Shown here one piece after another: positions 46,738-56,391 of a stretch of DNA of 64,000 nucleotides. Source of the DNA: CAWINX01 sp963837585. Lineage in GTDB: Bacteria > Actinomycetota > Thermoleophilia > Solirubrobacterales > 70-9. The translations under genes were made by a program, and so were the position numbers. Location of the stretch: positions 372,001-436,000 of the forward strand of contig CAWINX010000004.1 of the NCBI GenBank assembly GCA_963837585.1, read 5' to 3'. Below the pieces are notes generated by a model. The model did no database searches, was not told the origin of the DNA, and was given only the letters and a program-made list of their open reading frames with translations. Within the stretch, counting starts at the first letter, position 1. Each line of letters begins with the position of its first letter.

Positions 46738-48747
46738 ATGGTGTGCGGCGTGGGACGCTGGCTCATCCCCGTGCTCGCGGCGATCGCGGCGATCGTCGTC
46801 GTCGCGCTCCTCATTCACAGCCCCGGCAGCTCCCCGGGCGGCAGCGGCACGCCCACTGCTCATCCCTCCCCTTCGATCCGAACGACCTTGGTCGCGACGG
46901 CGTTGGCTCCGCTGCCGGCGCCGGTCTCCGGGGAGGCGGCGGTCGCCTCCGGCGCCGGCCTGCTGATCCTCGGCGGCCTCGACTCCTCCGGCGCGTCGGC
47001 CAGCGGCGTCTTCCGGATGGACACGGCGACGGGACGGCTGCGCCCGGCCGGCGCCCTGAGCGGGCCGCTGCACGACGCGGCAGCCGCCGCTCTCCCCGGC
47101 CGGGTGCTCGTCTTCGGCGGCGGCAGCGCGGCGAGCAGCGACGCGGTGCAGGCCCTGCCGGCCCCGCCCCCGGGCGGTGGGGGCCCCGCCGGCGCCACAG
47201 CCACGGTGGTCGGGCACCTCCCCACGGTGCGCTCCGATCTCAGCGCGGTGACCGTCGGGCGCGACGCCTACGTGCTCGGCGGCTACGACGGGCGGGCGCC
47301 GATCGACTCCGTCCTGCGAACCGGCGACGGAGCGAGCTTCACCCAAATCGCCGCCCTCCCCACTCCGGCCCGCTACATGGCCGCAACCGCGCTGGGCGGA
47401 AAGATCTACGCCTTCGGTGGCGAGACGGCCGGCGGCGGATCAAGCGACGCGATCGAGGAAATCGACCCGCGGGCGGGCACCGCCCGGGTGATCGGCCGGC
47501 TGCCGTCGGCGACCTCCCACGCGAGCGCGATCACCCTCGGGGGCCGCATCTTCATCCTCGGCGGCAGCGTCAACGGCGCCGCCGGCGATCGAGTCTGGCG
47601 CTTCGACCCCGTGACCCGCAGGACTTCGCCGGCCGGCCGGCTTCCGGTCGCCGTCTCCGATGGCGCCGCGGCGACGGTCGGCTCGAGCGCCTACCTGGTC
47701 GGAGGAACGGGCGCGAGCGGGGCGGCGCTGCGCACCGTGATCGCGCTCCACCTGAAGCGCGAGGTCGTGGCGCCGCCGGCGACAGCCGACCGCCCGGCAC
47801 AGCGGACGCCGTCCCCCCACCGCGCCCAGCCGTTCGCCGGCCGCCTGCTGATCGCCGACCGCGGCAACAACAGGCTGATCGTGGTCGACTCCCACAAGCG
47901 GGTGCTCTGGCGCTACCCGTCCCACAACCACCCGGCGCCCCCGGGCGGCTTCTACTTCCCCGACGACGCCTTCTTCACCCACCACGGCGCCGGGATCATC
48001 TCCAACGAGGAGCAGAACGAGCGGATCGTCCAGATCGCCTTCCCGTCCGGGAAGCTGCGCTGGTCCTACGGGCATCCGGGGATCGCCGGCTCCTCGCCGG
48101 GCTACCTGCACGAGCCCGACGACGCCTTCCTCTGGCGCGACGGCTCGATCTCCGTCGCCGACGCGCAGAACTGCCGGGTGCTGATCGTCTCATCGGCGAA
48201 GAAGGTGCTGCGGCAGTTCGGCTCCCCCGCGAGCTGCAGCCACGACCCGCCTCGCTACCTCGGCTCGCCAAACGGGGACACCCCGCTGGCCAACGGCAAC
48301 CTGCTGGTCTCAGAGGTGAACGGCTCCTACATCGACGAGATCACCCGCGCCGGCAAGCTCGTCTGGAGCGTGCAGCTGCCGATCGCCTACCCCTCCGACC
48401 CCCAGCAGCTGGCCCCGAACCGCTATCTGGTCGCCGACTACACCACGCCCGGCGGCATCTACGAGTTCAACCGCAGCGGGAAGATCCTCTGGTCCTACCA
48501 CCCCTCCGGCGGGCACGGGATGCTCGACCACCCCAGCCTCGCCGAGCGACTTCCGGGCGGCGACATCGCCGTCAACGACGACTACCGCCACCGGGTGGTG
48601 ATCGTCGACCCGCGCTCCAGGAAGATCGTCTGGCAGTACGGCCGCACCGACAACGCGGGCCGGGGCCCCGACCGACTCAACACCCCGGACGGCTTCGACC
48701 TGCTGGCCCCCAGTGGAGTCACCCCCACCCACCCCTCGACGGGTTAG
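46738..48747 (+). CDS. Membrane-anchored protein with two beta-propellers (Kelch-like and NHL/PQQ-like)
   Basis: A 669-residue protein divergent from the B12 operon. A short cytoplasmic start and one helix (LIPVLAAIAAIVVVALLIH) are followed by Kelch-like repeats (LLILGGLDSSG, VLVFGGGSAAS, AYVLGGYDGR, IYAFGGETAG, IFILGGSVNG, AYLVGGTGAS) over about residues 70-330. A Pro-rich linker leads to a second propeller (LLIADRGNNRLIVVDS..., ISVADAQNCRVLIV, LLVSEVNGSYIDEI, IAVNDDYRHRVVIVDP) to the end. Likely an external binding or surface protein. Its promoter would share the region of the riboswitch leader; no functional link is proven. Confidence 0.8.
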   Translation: MVCGVGRWLIPVLAAIAAIVVVALLIHSPGSSPGGSGTPTAHPSPSIRTTLVATALAPLPAPVSGEAAVASGAGLLILGGLDSSGASASGVFRMDTATGRLRPAGALSGPLHDAAAAALPGRVLVFGGGSAASSDAVQALPAPPPGGGGPAGATATVVGHLPTVRSDLSAVTVGRDAYVLGGYDGRAPIDSVLRTGDGASFTQIAALPTPARYMAATALGGKIYAFGGETAGGGSSDAIEEIDPRAGTARVIGRLPSATSHASAITLGGRIFILGGSVNGAAGDRVWRFDPVTRRTSPAGRLPVAVSDGAAATVGSSAYLVGGTGASGAALRTVIALHLKREVVAPPATADRPAQRTPSPHRAQPFAGRLLIADRGNNRLIVVDSHKRVLWRYPSHNHPAPPGGFYFPDDAFFTHHGAGIISNEEQNERIVQIAFPSGKLRWSYGHPGIAGSSPGYLHEPDDAFLWRDGSISVADAQNCRVLIVSSAKKVLRQFGSPASCSHDPPRYLGSPNGDTPLANGNLLVSEVNGSYIDEITRAGKLVWSVQLPIAYPSDPQQLAPNRYLVADYTTPGGIYEFNRSGKILWSYHPSGGHGMLDHPSLAERLPGGDIAVNDDYRHRVVIVDPRSRKIVWQYGRTDNAGRGPDRLNTPDGFDLLAPSGVTPTHPSTG

Positions 48748-48847
48748 TTGATGGATATTCGTTGATTAATCCGGTTTGCCGGATATGGTCACGACACCGG
48801 CCGCTCACGGTCGGGTTTCGTCCGCATCGAGATTGATTGGGGGACAG

Positions 48848-49586
48848 ATGAGGCAGGGGATCGGCCGGCCGTCGCCGGCGCTGGTGGTCTCGCTGATCGC
48901 GCTCTTCGTCGCGCTGAGCGGCACCGTCTACGCGGCAGCGAAGATCAACGGCAGGCTGATCAAGGTGAAGTCGCTGCCCGGCAACCGGCTGAAGCCGGGC
49001 TCGGTCCCGGGCAACCGACTGCGCCCCGGCAGCATCTCCGGCGCCGGCCTCGCCCCCGGCTCGATCACCGGCGCCCAGATCAACCTCGCGACCCTCGGGC
49101 AGGTGCCGAGCGCGCTGAACGCGACCAGCGCGGACAGCGCCGGCAGCGCCCAGACGGCGATCGACGCCCAGCACGCCGACGACGCGCTGAGCGCGGTGAG
49201 CGCCGTGGTCGCCCAACACGCCGACAACGCGACGACGGTGAACGGGCACACCGTGCAGTGCGGTGCAAACACGACGGTCTTTATTGGTGCGTGCTGGGAG
49301 ACCGCTACCGAACGACGGCGCTGACAGCCGCCCAGCTGCCGCCAGAGACCTGCGCCGAATCGAAAGGCGGCGGTGCGCTTGCCTGAAGCACTTCAGCTCG
49401 TACGCCTTCTCCCAGACAACCAGGGGTCGACCTTGACTCAGGCGCCGAGTGGTCGAGTGACATAACCAGTCTGTCACGGGACTCAACTGCATACGGCGTC
49501 GTCAACGGTTTCCGACGCAGGCATCAGCTCTATTGCCTTCATCCGACACCAAGAAATACCGCTGCGTCTACCCCCTGGTGAACTAA
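48848..49586 (+). CDS. Solirubrobacterales-type surface protein with hydrophobic N-terminus (several frame shifts)
   Basis: From the ATG at 48848: basic start, helix (ALVVSLIALFVALSGTVYAA), then repetitive KSLPGNRLKPGSVPGNRL...GSISGAGLAPGSITG. I associate this pattern with a large paralogous family of Solirubrobacterales exported proteins. The first frame stops at 49324, but the family's usual ending is present in other frames: CAESKGGG, LPEALQLVRLLPDNQG, EWSSDIT and finally KKYRCVYPLVN with a stop at 49586. At least four indels in 280 bases are needed to join them. Either a local error hotspot or a decaying gene. Confidence 0.6.
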
Positions 49587-49591
49587 CCGGG

Positions 49592-50794
49592 CTAGCCGCG
49601 GGACTCGACGGCGAGGCCCCGTCGCCGGACCCCGACTGGGACGCCGGCCTCTCCACCCCGGGAACCGAGTCGAGGAACGGAGCCAGGTACCTACCGACGA
49701 TCTTTCCCTCGTTCTCCCAGACCGCATGGTCGGCGAGGACCGAGGTCTCGCCGTGGCCGCCGCTCAGCCGGCCGTAGAGGAATTTCGGCTTGCCGCCGGT
49801 CCACAGGGTGCCGCGCAGGATCGGGTCGAAGGGCTCGGGCTCGACCGGGGCGCCGAGCTCGGCGGCGATCGCCTCGGCGGCGACGTCGGCCTGCTGCGCG
49901 GCGATCCCGCCCTGCTTGACCGGAAAGGCGGTGACGTCGCCACAGGCGTAAACCCGCTCCATGCCGATCACCCGGCAGTGCTCGTCGGTTCCGACGAACC
50001 CGGCGGAGTCGTGCGGCACCCCGGCGACCCGCCGTCCCTCGAGGCGAGGAGTGCTGACGACAGCGTCGACCTCGATCGGCTCACCCGGGCGCGACCTCGA
50101 GGCGTCCCCGGTCGAACCTGACCGGATGGACTCCCGTAATGACCTCGATGCCGCGCTCGGCCAGCAACTCGCCGACCTGCTGCCCCGCCCGCAACCCGAA
50201 CAGCCGCAGCGGCTCCTCCTCGGGGGTGACCACCGTCAGCTCGGCGTCCCCCACCCCGGCCCGCTGGAGCTCGGCCGCGGCCAGCAGGGCGAGCTCATAG
50301 GCGGGAAACGGCCAGCTGGGGCCGCTCGGCATCGTGAAGGCGACGCTGCGCAGCTTGCGATCCAGCAGGTCCTTCATCACGTCGGCGACGGCGCCCTCGT
50401 CGGCGACGCCCCAGAACGTGACCGTGCCGGGCACGGCCCAGAGCATCCGCACGCCGGGGCAGAGCAGCAGGAAATCGTAGGCCCGCTCGGCGCCGTCGTG
50501 GGTGACGACGTGGCGGCGATCGCCGTCGACCGCGAGAACGCTGCCCAGGCTGAACCCGGCGCCGGCGCGCTCGGCCAGGTCCTCCAGGTCGAACTTGACG
50601 ACGCGACCGGCGCCGAAGGGCTCGCCGACCGCGAGCGGTCGATAGGAGAACTCGCGCCGCGGCGCGTGCAGCTCGACCTCGACCAGCTCGCCGGCCATGT
50701 CGCGCAGCGCCAGCATCGCCTCCAGCCCCGCAACGCCGCCGCCGGCGATCAGCACCCGCGGCCTGCGGGCGGGCTGCTCTCGGGATCGGCTCAT
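49592..50794 (-). CDS. NAD(P)/FAD-dependent pyridine nucleotide-disulfide-type oxidoreductase (one to two frame shifts)
   Basis: From the ATG at 50794: FAD fold VLIAGGGVAGLEAMLALRD, then DFLLLCPGVR and PYDEL-like regions of sulfide:quinone oxidoreductase/NDH-2 relatives. An extra T at about 50090 produces a premature stop; beyond it the protein continues EVDAVVSTPRLEGRRVAGVPHD, the second FAD motif VYACGDVTAFPVKQGGIAAQQADVAAE and GKPKFLYGRLSGGHG. A missing base near 49620 would bring the stop to 49592; otherwise the frame runs on to 49483. About 400 residues. Substrate unknown. Confidence 0.75.
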
Positions 50795-50806
50795 GGAAAC
50801 CTGAGC

Positions 50807-51988
50807 CTACGAGCGGGTTTGACCGCCGCCATCCGGGGGAAGTACGGCATCGGGGTCCGTAGTCGCGTCGCCTTCGGCGCCCAGGTCGAAGGCCCGTAGG
50901 GCCCGCTCGACGTCGGTGACCGAGAGGATCCCGACGTCGCCGCCGCGAGTGAGGACGACCGCCCGCCCGACCCGCTGGAAGACCGGGCGCTCGAGCAACT
51001 CGGCGACATCCTGGCGCTCGTCGACGACCAGATCGGGGTTGCTGAACGCCATCTCACCGACCGCGGTGGTCGGCCGCTGGGCGGGGGGCACGCGCTCGAC
51101 GGTCCCGATGTCAATCAGGCCGACCAACCTGCCGTCGTCGAACACCGGAAAGGCCGAGTAGCGGTGCCGGGCGAAGTACCGCGCGATCGCCTCCTCCACA
51201 CTGGTCTCGGCCGGGATCGTCACGGCGGGGTGGGACATGTATTTCCCCGCCTCGCGGCCGGCGAAGGCGACGTGGACCTTCATCCCGCCCTCCTCCGCCC
51301 TGGCCGCGACGATCACGAAGACCCCGACGAGCGCCAGCCAGATTCCACCGACCGCGCCCGCTACGGTCGCGAGCAGGCCGAGGGCGACCATCGCATAGCC
51401 GAAGCCCCGCCCGATCGAAGCCGCGATCGCGGTCGCCCGTGAAAGGTCGCCGGTCCGGCCCCAGATCAAAGCCCTGGCAACGCGACCGCCGTCAAGCGGG
51501 AAGGCGGGCAGGAGGTTGAAGGCGAGGATCGCCAGGTTGACGAGCACCTGGTACTCGACCACCGCCCGTAGCGCCGCCGGCGTGCTCGCCGGCAGGGCCG
51601 CCGCCACGAGCCCGAAGACGGCGGCGATCGCCAGGGTGACCGCCGGCCCGGCCAGCGCGAAGCGCAGCTCATCGCCGGCCTGGCGCGGATACCCCCTCAT
51701 CCGGGCCACGCCGCCCAGCAGCCAGAGGTCGATCTCCTCGATCTCGACGCCGTGGCGGCGCGCGACGACCGCGTGCCCCAACTCGTGCAGGAGGATGCTG
51801 GCGAAAAGCAGCAATGCGCTGAGTAGGCCCAGCCCGTACGCGGCGCCCGCCGCGATGCCCGCGTCCCGGTCCGGGTAGTAGACCGCGCCCAGCGACCAGG
51901 TGATCAAGCCGACGATCACGATCCAGAGCGGCTGGATGCCGATCGGGATGCCGGCGAGGCGCCCGACCCGGATGCTGCGCAGGCTCAT
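50807..51988 (-). CDS. Site-2 protease family zinc metalloprotease (M50) with tandem CBS domains
   Basis: A 393-residue membrane protease. Zinc site HELGH at residues 68-72, second motif LLPAFPLDGG at about 159-168, both inside helices, then two CBS domains from about residue 245 to 380 (MSHPAVTIPAETSVEEAI, GRLVGLIDIGTVERV). S2P enzymes with CBS cut membrane-bound regulators such as anti-sigma factors; CBS may sense adenine nucleotides. Starts 12 bases upstream of the oxidoreductase end on the same strand. Confidence 0.9.
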   Translation of the reverse strand: MSLRSIRVGRLAGIPIGIQPLWIVIVGLITWSLGAVYYPDRDAGIAAGAAYGLGLLSALLLFASILLHELGHAVVARRHGVEIEEIDLWLLGGVARMRGYPRQAGDELRFALAGPAVTLAIAAVFGLVAAALPASTPAALRAVVEYQVLVNLAILAFNLLPAFPLDGGRVARALIWGRTGDLSRATAIAASIGRGFGYAMVALGLLATVAGAVGGIWLALVGVFVIVAARAEEGGMKVHVAFAGREAGKYMSHPAVTIPAETSVEEAIARYFARHRYSAFPVFDDGRLVGLIDIGTVERVPPAQRPTTAVGEMAFSNPDLVVDERQDVAELLERPVFQRVGRAVVLTRGGDVGILSVTDVERALRAFDLGAEGDATTDPDAVLPPDGGGQTRS

Positions 51989-52071
51989 ACGGCGTCGAGA
52001 TTAGCGGCGGCCGTCTTTCACTCCGTGAAATTCAAGTACTGCGTGTTAAAGCGCGTAGCATTCCCTTGGTT

Positions 52072-53851
52072 ATGAGTTCCGATCCGGGCGGGTCAGCAGA
52101 GGCGGCCGCACAGGACAGCGGCGCCCTTGACGAACGCATGTTGCGCGAGTTGATCGAGGTCGGCCGCAGTCTCGTCGCCGAACTGGATCCCGAAGTCGTC
52201 CTCTCGCGGGTGCTCGAGGTCGCCTGCGAGTTGACCGGGGCTCGGTACGCCGCCGTCGGCGTGCTCGACAGCGACCGCCAGGAATTGGAGCGCTTCATCA
52301 CCCGCGGCATCGACGAGAAGACCCGACGGGGAATCGGCAACCTTCCCCGCGGTCGTGGGGTGTTGGGGCTGCTGATCGAACAACCGCGGCCGCTCCGGCT
52401 CGCCAACGTCGGAGACCACCCTCGCTCCTTCGGCTTCCCGCCCGGTCACCCGCCGATGACCAACTTCCTCGGGGTGCCGATCATGATCCGAGGCCGCGCC
52501 TGGGGCAACCTCTACCTGACCGAGAAGGAGGACGGCGACTTCGACGCGACCGACGAGCAGTCGGCTCTGATCCTCGCCGAGTGGACCGCGGTCGCAATCG
52601 ACAACGCCCGCCTCTACAGCAACGTCGAGGAACAGCGCGACACCCTCGGGCGCGCCGTTCGCGGTCTCGAGGCGACGACGGAGATCGCCCGCGCGCTCGG
52701 CGGCGAAACCAACCTCGACCGGATCTTGGAGACGATCGTCAAGCGGGCTCGGGCGCTGATCGACGCTCGCTCGCTGCTGATCCTGCTCGAAGACAACGAC
52801 GGCCTGCGCGTGGCCGCGGCGGCCGGCGAGCTGGAGCGCGACACCGAGCTGCGCATCCCGATCGAGGGCTCGGCCCCCGGGCAGGTCCTCAAGGCACAGG
52901 CGCCGAAACGCCTGTCCGGGATCGGCCCCGATCTCCTCTCGCGACCGAGCAGCCAGGGCACCGGCGTGGCGACGCTGCTGGTGCCGATGATCTTCCGCGG
53001 ACACCCGCTGGGGGTCCTCGTCGCCCTCGACCCCCTGGGCCGGACGACCGGCTTCACCGACGAAGACGAGGGGGCCCTCACCGCCTTTGCGACCAGCGCT
53101 GCGATCGCCGTGGCGACAGCGCAGTCGGTCGCCGAGGAACGGATACGCAACAGCATCGAAGCGGCCGAGCGCGAGCGCGGCCGCTGGGCGCGTGAGCTGC
53201 ACGACGAGGCGCTCCAGAGCATGGCCGGCCTGCGGGTCCTCCTCTCCGGCGCACGGCGCCAAGCCGACGCCGATACCGACGAGATGCTGGGCCAGGCGAT
53301 CGAGCGAGTCGACCACACGATCGCCGAAATGAGGCGCCTTATCGCCGACCTACGGCCCGCGACGCTCGACGAGCTGGGGCTCGCCGCGGCGCTTGAGGCG
53401 CTGGTGGAGCGCCTCACCTGGGGGCAGGTGCTCGACGCGGAGCTACGGGTCGACCTCGCTTACGACCTCGGCAACAATCCGACCCGCCTGCTCAGCCAGA
53501 TCGAGGACTCGGTGTACCGGCTGGTCCAGGAGGCACTGAACAACGCGGCTCGGCACGCAGGGACCGAGCTGCGCCGTGGTCGAGGTGACCGAGGCCGACG
53601 AGAGCATCAGGGTCTGCGTAAAGGACGAGGGCAAGGGCTTCGACCCCGACCATGCGACCGACGGCTTCGGCCTGCTGGGGATGCGCGAGCGGGTCGAGCT
53701 TGCCGGCGGGACCCTGGAGGTGAAGAGCGCCCCCGGCGAGGGCACCACGATCATCGCCGTGCTGCCCGCCCGACATCGCCAGGAGGTCTCGGAAAAGAGG
53801 GTGGCCGCCAGGCGCGAAGAAGCAGGTGATCGTGCCGCCGAGGGCGGCTGA
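52072..53851 (+). CDS. GAF-domain sensor histidine kinase, NarL/DevS type (single-base frame shift)
   Basis: A soluble kinase of about 592 residues: two GAF domains (about 30-180 and 200-360), a HisKA_3 dimerisation region with phosphoacceptor His377 in RWARELHDEALQ, DLRPATLDELGLAAALEAL, and an ATPase domain (VQEALNNAARHAG, then VKDEGKGFDPD and GFGLLGMRERVELAGG). An extra base at about 53575 falls inside the ATPase domain between AARHAGTE and VVEVTEADES. Resembles DevS/DosS-type redox or gas sensors, but heme-ligand evidence is absent. No response regulator is adjacent. Confidence 0.86.
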
Positions 53852-53880
53852 GCCAACCCCCTCACTATCCTCGTCTCCCG

Positions 53881-54868
53881 ATGCCCGAGCCTTCCCCACA
53901 CCCCCTGTATCGCTCCGCGCGACTGATCGTCGTCCTGTCCTGCCTGCTGGGCGCCGCAATTGCCGCCCCCGCGGGCGCGAGCGCCGGCGTCCGCGTCCAC
54001 GAGAGCGCCGGCGCAACGTCGAGCAGCGTCCGTGACGATGCCGCCAGGGTGCTTCGCTTCTGGACGCCGGCCCGGATGCGCAGCGCCCGGCCGCTGGATG
54101 ACGTGGTCGACGCGGGCCCAGGCGGCACCGCGCATCTGAGTCGAGCGCGGAGCGCCGTCGCCGCTGTCTCCACCGCCAACGTGGCGGTCCCCGACGCGAC
54201 CATCCCGCCCTTCACAGTCAACGGTCGCGTCTTCGTCAAGCAGGGAAAGTTCTTCGCCTACTGTTCGGGGACGGCGATCGACAGCCCGACCAGGCAGCTC
54301 GTGCTTGACCGCGGGGCACTGCGTCAACACGGGGCCGCTGACCCGCAAGCGGCACAACATCTGGTCGCGGTTCCTGGAATTCGTGCCGGCCTATGACGAC
54401 GGCGTAGCTCCCTTCGGGGCATTCGTGGCGCAGCGCGGCAAGGTCTTCGCCCTGCGGCAGTGGGTCCGCGGCGGCAACCCCAACTACGACATGGGCGCCT
54501 TCCTCACCAAGCCAAACGCCGACGGGCAGAACGTCGCCGACGCGGTCGGCGGCGGCGCCGCGATCGTCATCGGCCAGGACCGCCACCAGCAGTTCCAGAC
54601 CTTCGCCTATCCCGGGAAGACCCGCCGCATGCAGGAGTGCGACTCTCCCTACCTCGGCGACGACTCCCTGACCTACCCGTTACCGGGACCTCCGACCGTG
54701 GCGATCGGCTGCTACTGGCGCCCCGGCGCCAGCGGCGGCGGCTGGTTGATCGCCGACGGCACCCAGATCGACGGGCTGACCAGCTACACGCACCGGGGCA
54801 ATCACCGGCGCACCTTCGGCCCCTACTTCGCGCCCGGCAACATCGGCAAGCTCGTCGCGAGGCTGTAA
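53881..54868 (+). CDS. Secreted trypsin-like serine protease (single-base frame shift)
   Basis: About 328 residues with a signal peptide (LIVVLSCLLGAAIAAPAGASA) and a chymotrypsin-fold domain. After an extra base at about 54313 the catalytic His appears in TAGHCVNTG; the Asp is likely in NPNYDMGAFL and the Ser in YWRPGASGGGWL. Two Cys pairs are possible. The propeptide-like part of about 90 residues precedes the domain. Ends before the palindromic repeat pair. Confidence 0.82.
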
Positions 54869-54981
54869 GGACGCGGGCCTCGGATGGTTGGTTCCATCTA
54901 GATGAGTGATTCCACGACCGCGCACCCGAAATAACGCACGCATCCTCTGTCGCACCGCAGAGAATTGGGGGATCATCGCCT

Positions 54982-55028
54982 CGGTGTAACGCGTAGGCGG
55001 GCAAATAGCCCTCTTATGCGTTGCACCG
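54982..55028. repeat. GTGTAACGCGT palindromic repeat, copy 2
   Basis: A 47-base imperfect hairpin with arms starting CGGTGTAACGCGTAGG and a central GGGCAAATAGCCC loop. Its right arm has several changes (ATGCGTTGCACCG) relative to copies 1 and 3. Confidence 0.7.
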
Positions 55029-55054
55029 GCAAGGAAGACTTGGGATGTCATCAG

Positions 55055-55101
55055 CGGTGTAACGCGTAGGTGGGCAAATAGCCCCCCTACGCGTTACACC
55101 G
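55055..55101. repeat. GTGTAACGCGT palindromic repeat, copy 3
   Basis: A 47-base hairpin, almost perfect (one mismatch in 21-base arms), the same length as copy 2 and in the same orientation and with the same GGGCAAATAGCCC centre. Copies 2 and 3 look like a tandem duplication. Confidence 0.75.
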
Positions 55102-55236
55102 GCGGCGGGCGCTCCGCTGGTTGATTTCAGGTGGTTGCGGACAGTCGCGAGGAGGCGGCGGTCAGGAAGTGCGAGATCACGATGACTGAGGCGGTTCCGC
55201 GGAACCGCCGGCGTGGTTGCCCGTGGAATCAATCGT

Positions 55237-55611
55237 CTAGGCCGCGTCGAGGCGCTCGCGGTAGTAGCGGTAATCGTCGCGATCGGGCTGCAGGTTCGCG
55301 GCCAGCGCCAGGTGATGGCGAGCGCGGTCGGCTTCGCCCGTCTTGCTCAACGCCCGGCCGAGGCAGAAGTGGGCGTAGTCATTGACGTGGTGGGTCTCGA
55401 CAACGGCCTCGAATTCGGCGGCGGCGGCGGCGAACTGCCCGCTGCGGTAATAGGCACGCCCCAGCGCTTCCCGTACCGAGGACTTCTCCGGCGCCCGGCG
55501 CGCCGCCTCGGCCAGCGGCTCGGTCGCATGCTCGAAGTCGCCGTCCTCGAGCAGCTCGATACCTCGCCTGTAGAGCGTGTAGGTCGAGGTGGAGCGGGCC
55601 TCGTCGGGCAT
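55237..55611 (-). CDS. Small TPR-repeat protein
   Basis: A 124-residue helical protein with about two and a half TPR units (YRRGIELLEDGDFEHATEPLAEAARRAP, VREALGRAYYRSGQFAAAAAEFEAVVE, NDYAHFCLGRALSKTGEADRARHHLALAANLQP). TPR proteins serve as docking platforms. No other domain or signal peptide. ATG 55611. Confidence 0.8.
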   Translation of the reverse strand: MPDEARSTSTYTLYRRGIELLEDGDFEHATEPLAEAARRAPEKSSVREALGRAYYRSGQFAAAAAEFEAVVETHHVNDYAHFCLGRALSKTGEADRARHHLALAANLQPDRDDYRYYRERLDAA

Positions 55612-55642
55612 GCTCCTAGTGTAGGAACCCGGTGAAGTCGGC

Positions 55643-56338
55643 TCAGTGGCCGGGGCCGAGCTCGCACGTGTGCGAGCGGCCGACGCCGGGGCCGCCGTCG
55701 CAGTAGTCGCGGCCGGGCCCTCCGTAGAGCTGATCGGGGTCGGGCCCACCGAAGAGGCGGTCATTGCCGGGGCCGCCGTGACAGCCGTCCATCCCCGGGC
55801 CCATGTAACAGACGTCGTTCCCGGGCCCTCCCCAACAACCGTCGCTGCCGGTGCTGTGCTGGCAGTAGTCGTTGCCGGGGCCGCCGACGCAGTCGCTGTT
55901 ACGCGGCCCGGTGATGCAGATGTCGTTGCCGCCGTGGCCGAGGCAGCGGTTCTTTTTGGCGCCCTGCGAGTAGCAGGTGTCGGCCTCGTCGTTGCCGATC
56001 AGCTTGTCCGAGCCGTTGCCGAGGTAGGCGGTGAGGGGCACGGGCAGCGGGTCAAGCGCCACGACTTTGTCGTCCTTCGGGCCCATCACCACCTGGATTG
56101 CGTCGATCCCGTCGAGCGGGCAGATCGCGGTGTATTGCCTCGTGAAGCGGCAGCCATAGGTGCGGCGGCGATTCATCGGGCCGTGGGCCACGATGTTGCT
56201 GTTGTCGCTGCTGACCGAAAGCGTCAGGCGCGAGCTCCGCTTGGCGCCGTGGATCGCGATCTTGCCGGACGTTGAGGCAAGCGTCGGCACGACGCAGAGG
56301 GCAGCGGCAACCGCAGCCACCACCAGCCCCGCCCTCAA
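55643..56338 (-). CDS. Secreted RTX-like calcium-binding repeat protein, cysteine-rich
   Basis: From a TTG at 56338 the protein has 231 residues: signal peptide (VVAAVAAALCVVPTLAS), a beta domain, and a C-terminal run of RTX-like nonapeptides (GNGSDKLIG, GGPGNDYC, GGPGNDVC, GGPGNDRLFGGPDPDQLYGG). Unlike classical RTX proteins most repeats contain Cys, so disulfides may tie the beta-roll. No type I secretion signal is recognised, and Sec export is predicted. The start codon is uncertain. Confidence 0.72.
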   Translation of the reverse strand: MRAGLVVAAVAAALCVVPTLASTSGKIAIHGAKRSSRLTLSVSSDNSNIVAHGPMNRRRTYGCRFTRQYTAICPLDGIDAIQVVMGPKDDKVVALDPLPVPLTAYLGNGSDKLIGNDEADTCYSQGAKKNRCLGHGGNDICITGPRNSDCVGGPGNDYCQHSTGSDGCWGGPGNDVCYMGPGMDGCHGGPGNDRLFGGPDPDQLYGGPGRDYCDGGPGVGRSHTCELGPGH

Positions 56339-56391
56339 CCGCCTCTTGCGTCTCCTGCCTGCAGCGATGGGCTAAGTAATAGCAAGACCGG

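Larger units (their letters stand above)
54869..55236. other. Gene-free stretch with palindromic repeats
   Basis: About 370 bases without a credible gene. It holds two copies of the GTGTAACGCGT hairpin family (54982-55028 and 55055-55101, 73 bases apart) and a separate perfect 20-base palindrome GGCGGTTCCG/CGGAACCGCC at 55190-55209. A short CATCTAGATG palindrome lies at 54896-54905. Confidence 0.7.

Noticed and set aside
30184..55101. GTGTAACGCGT repeats as a CRISPR array
   Set aside because: Copies are palindromes, only two are adjacent, and there are no regular unique spacers or cas genes.
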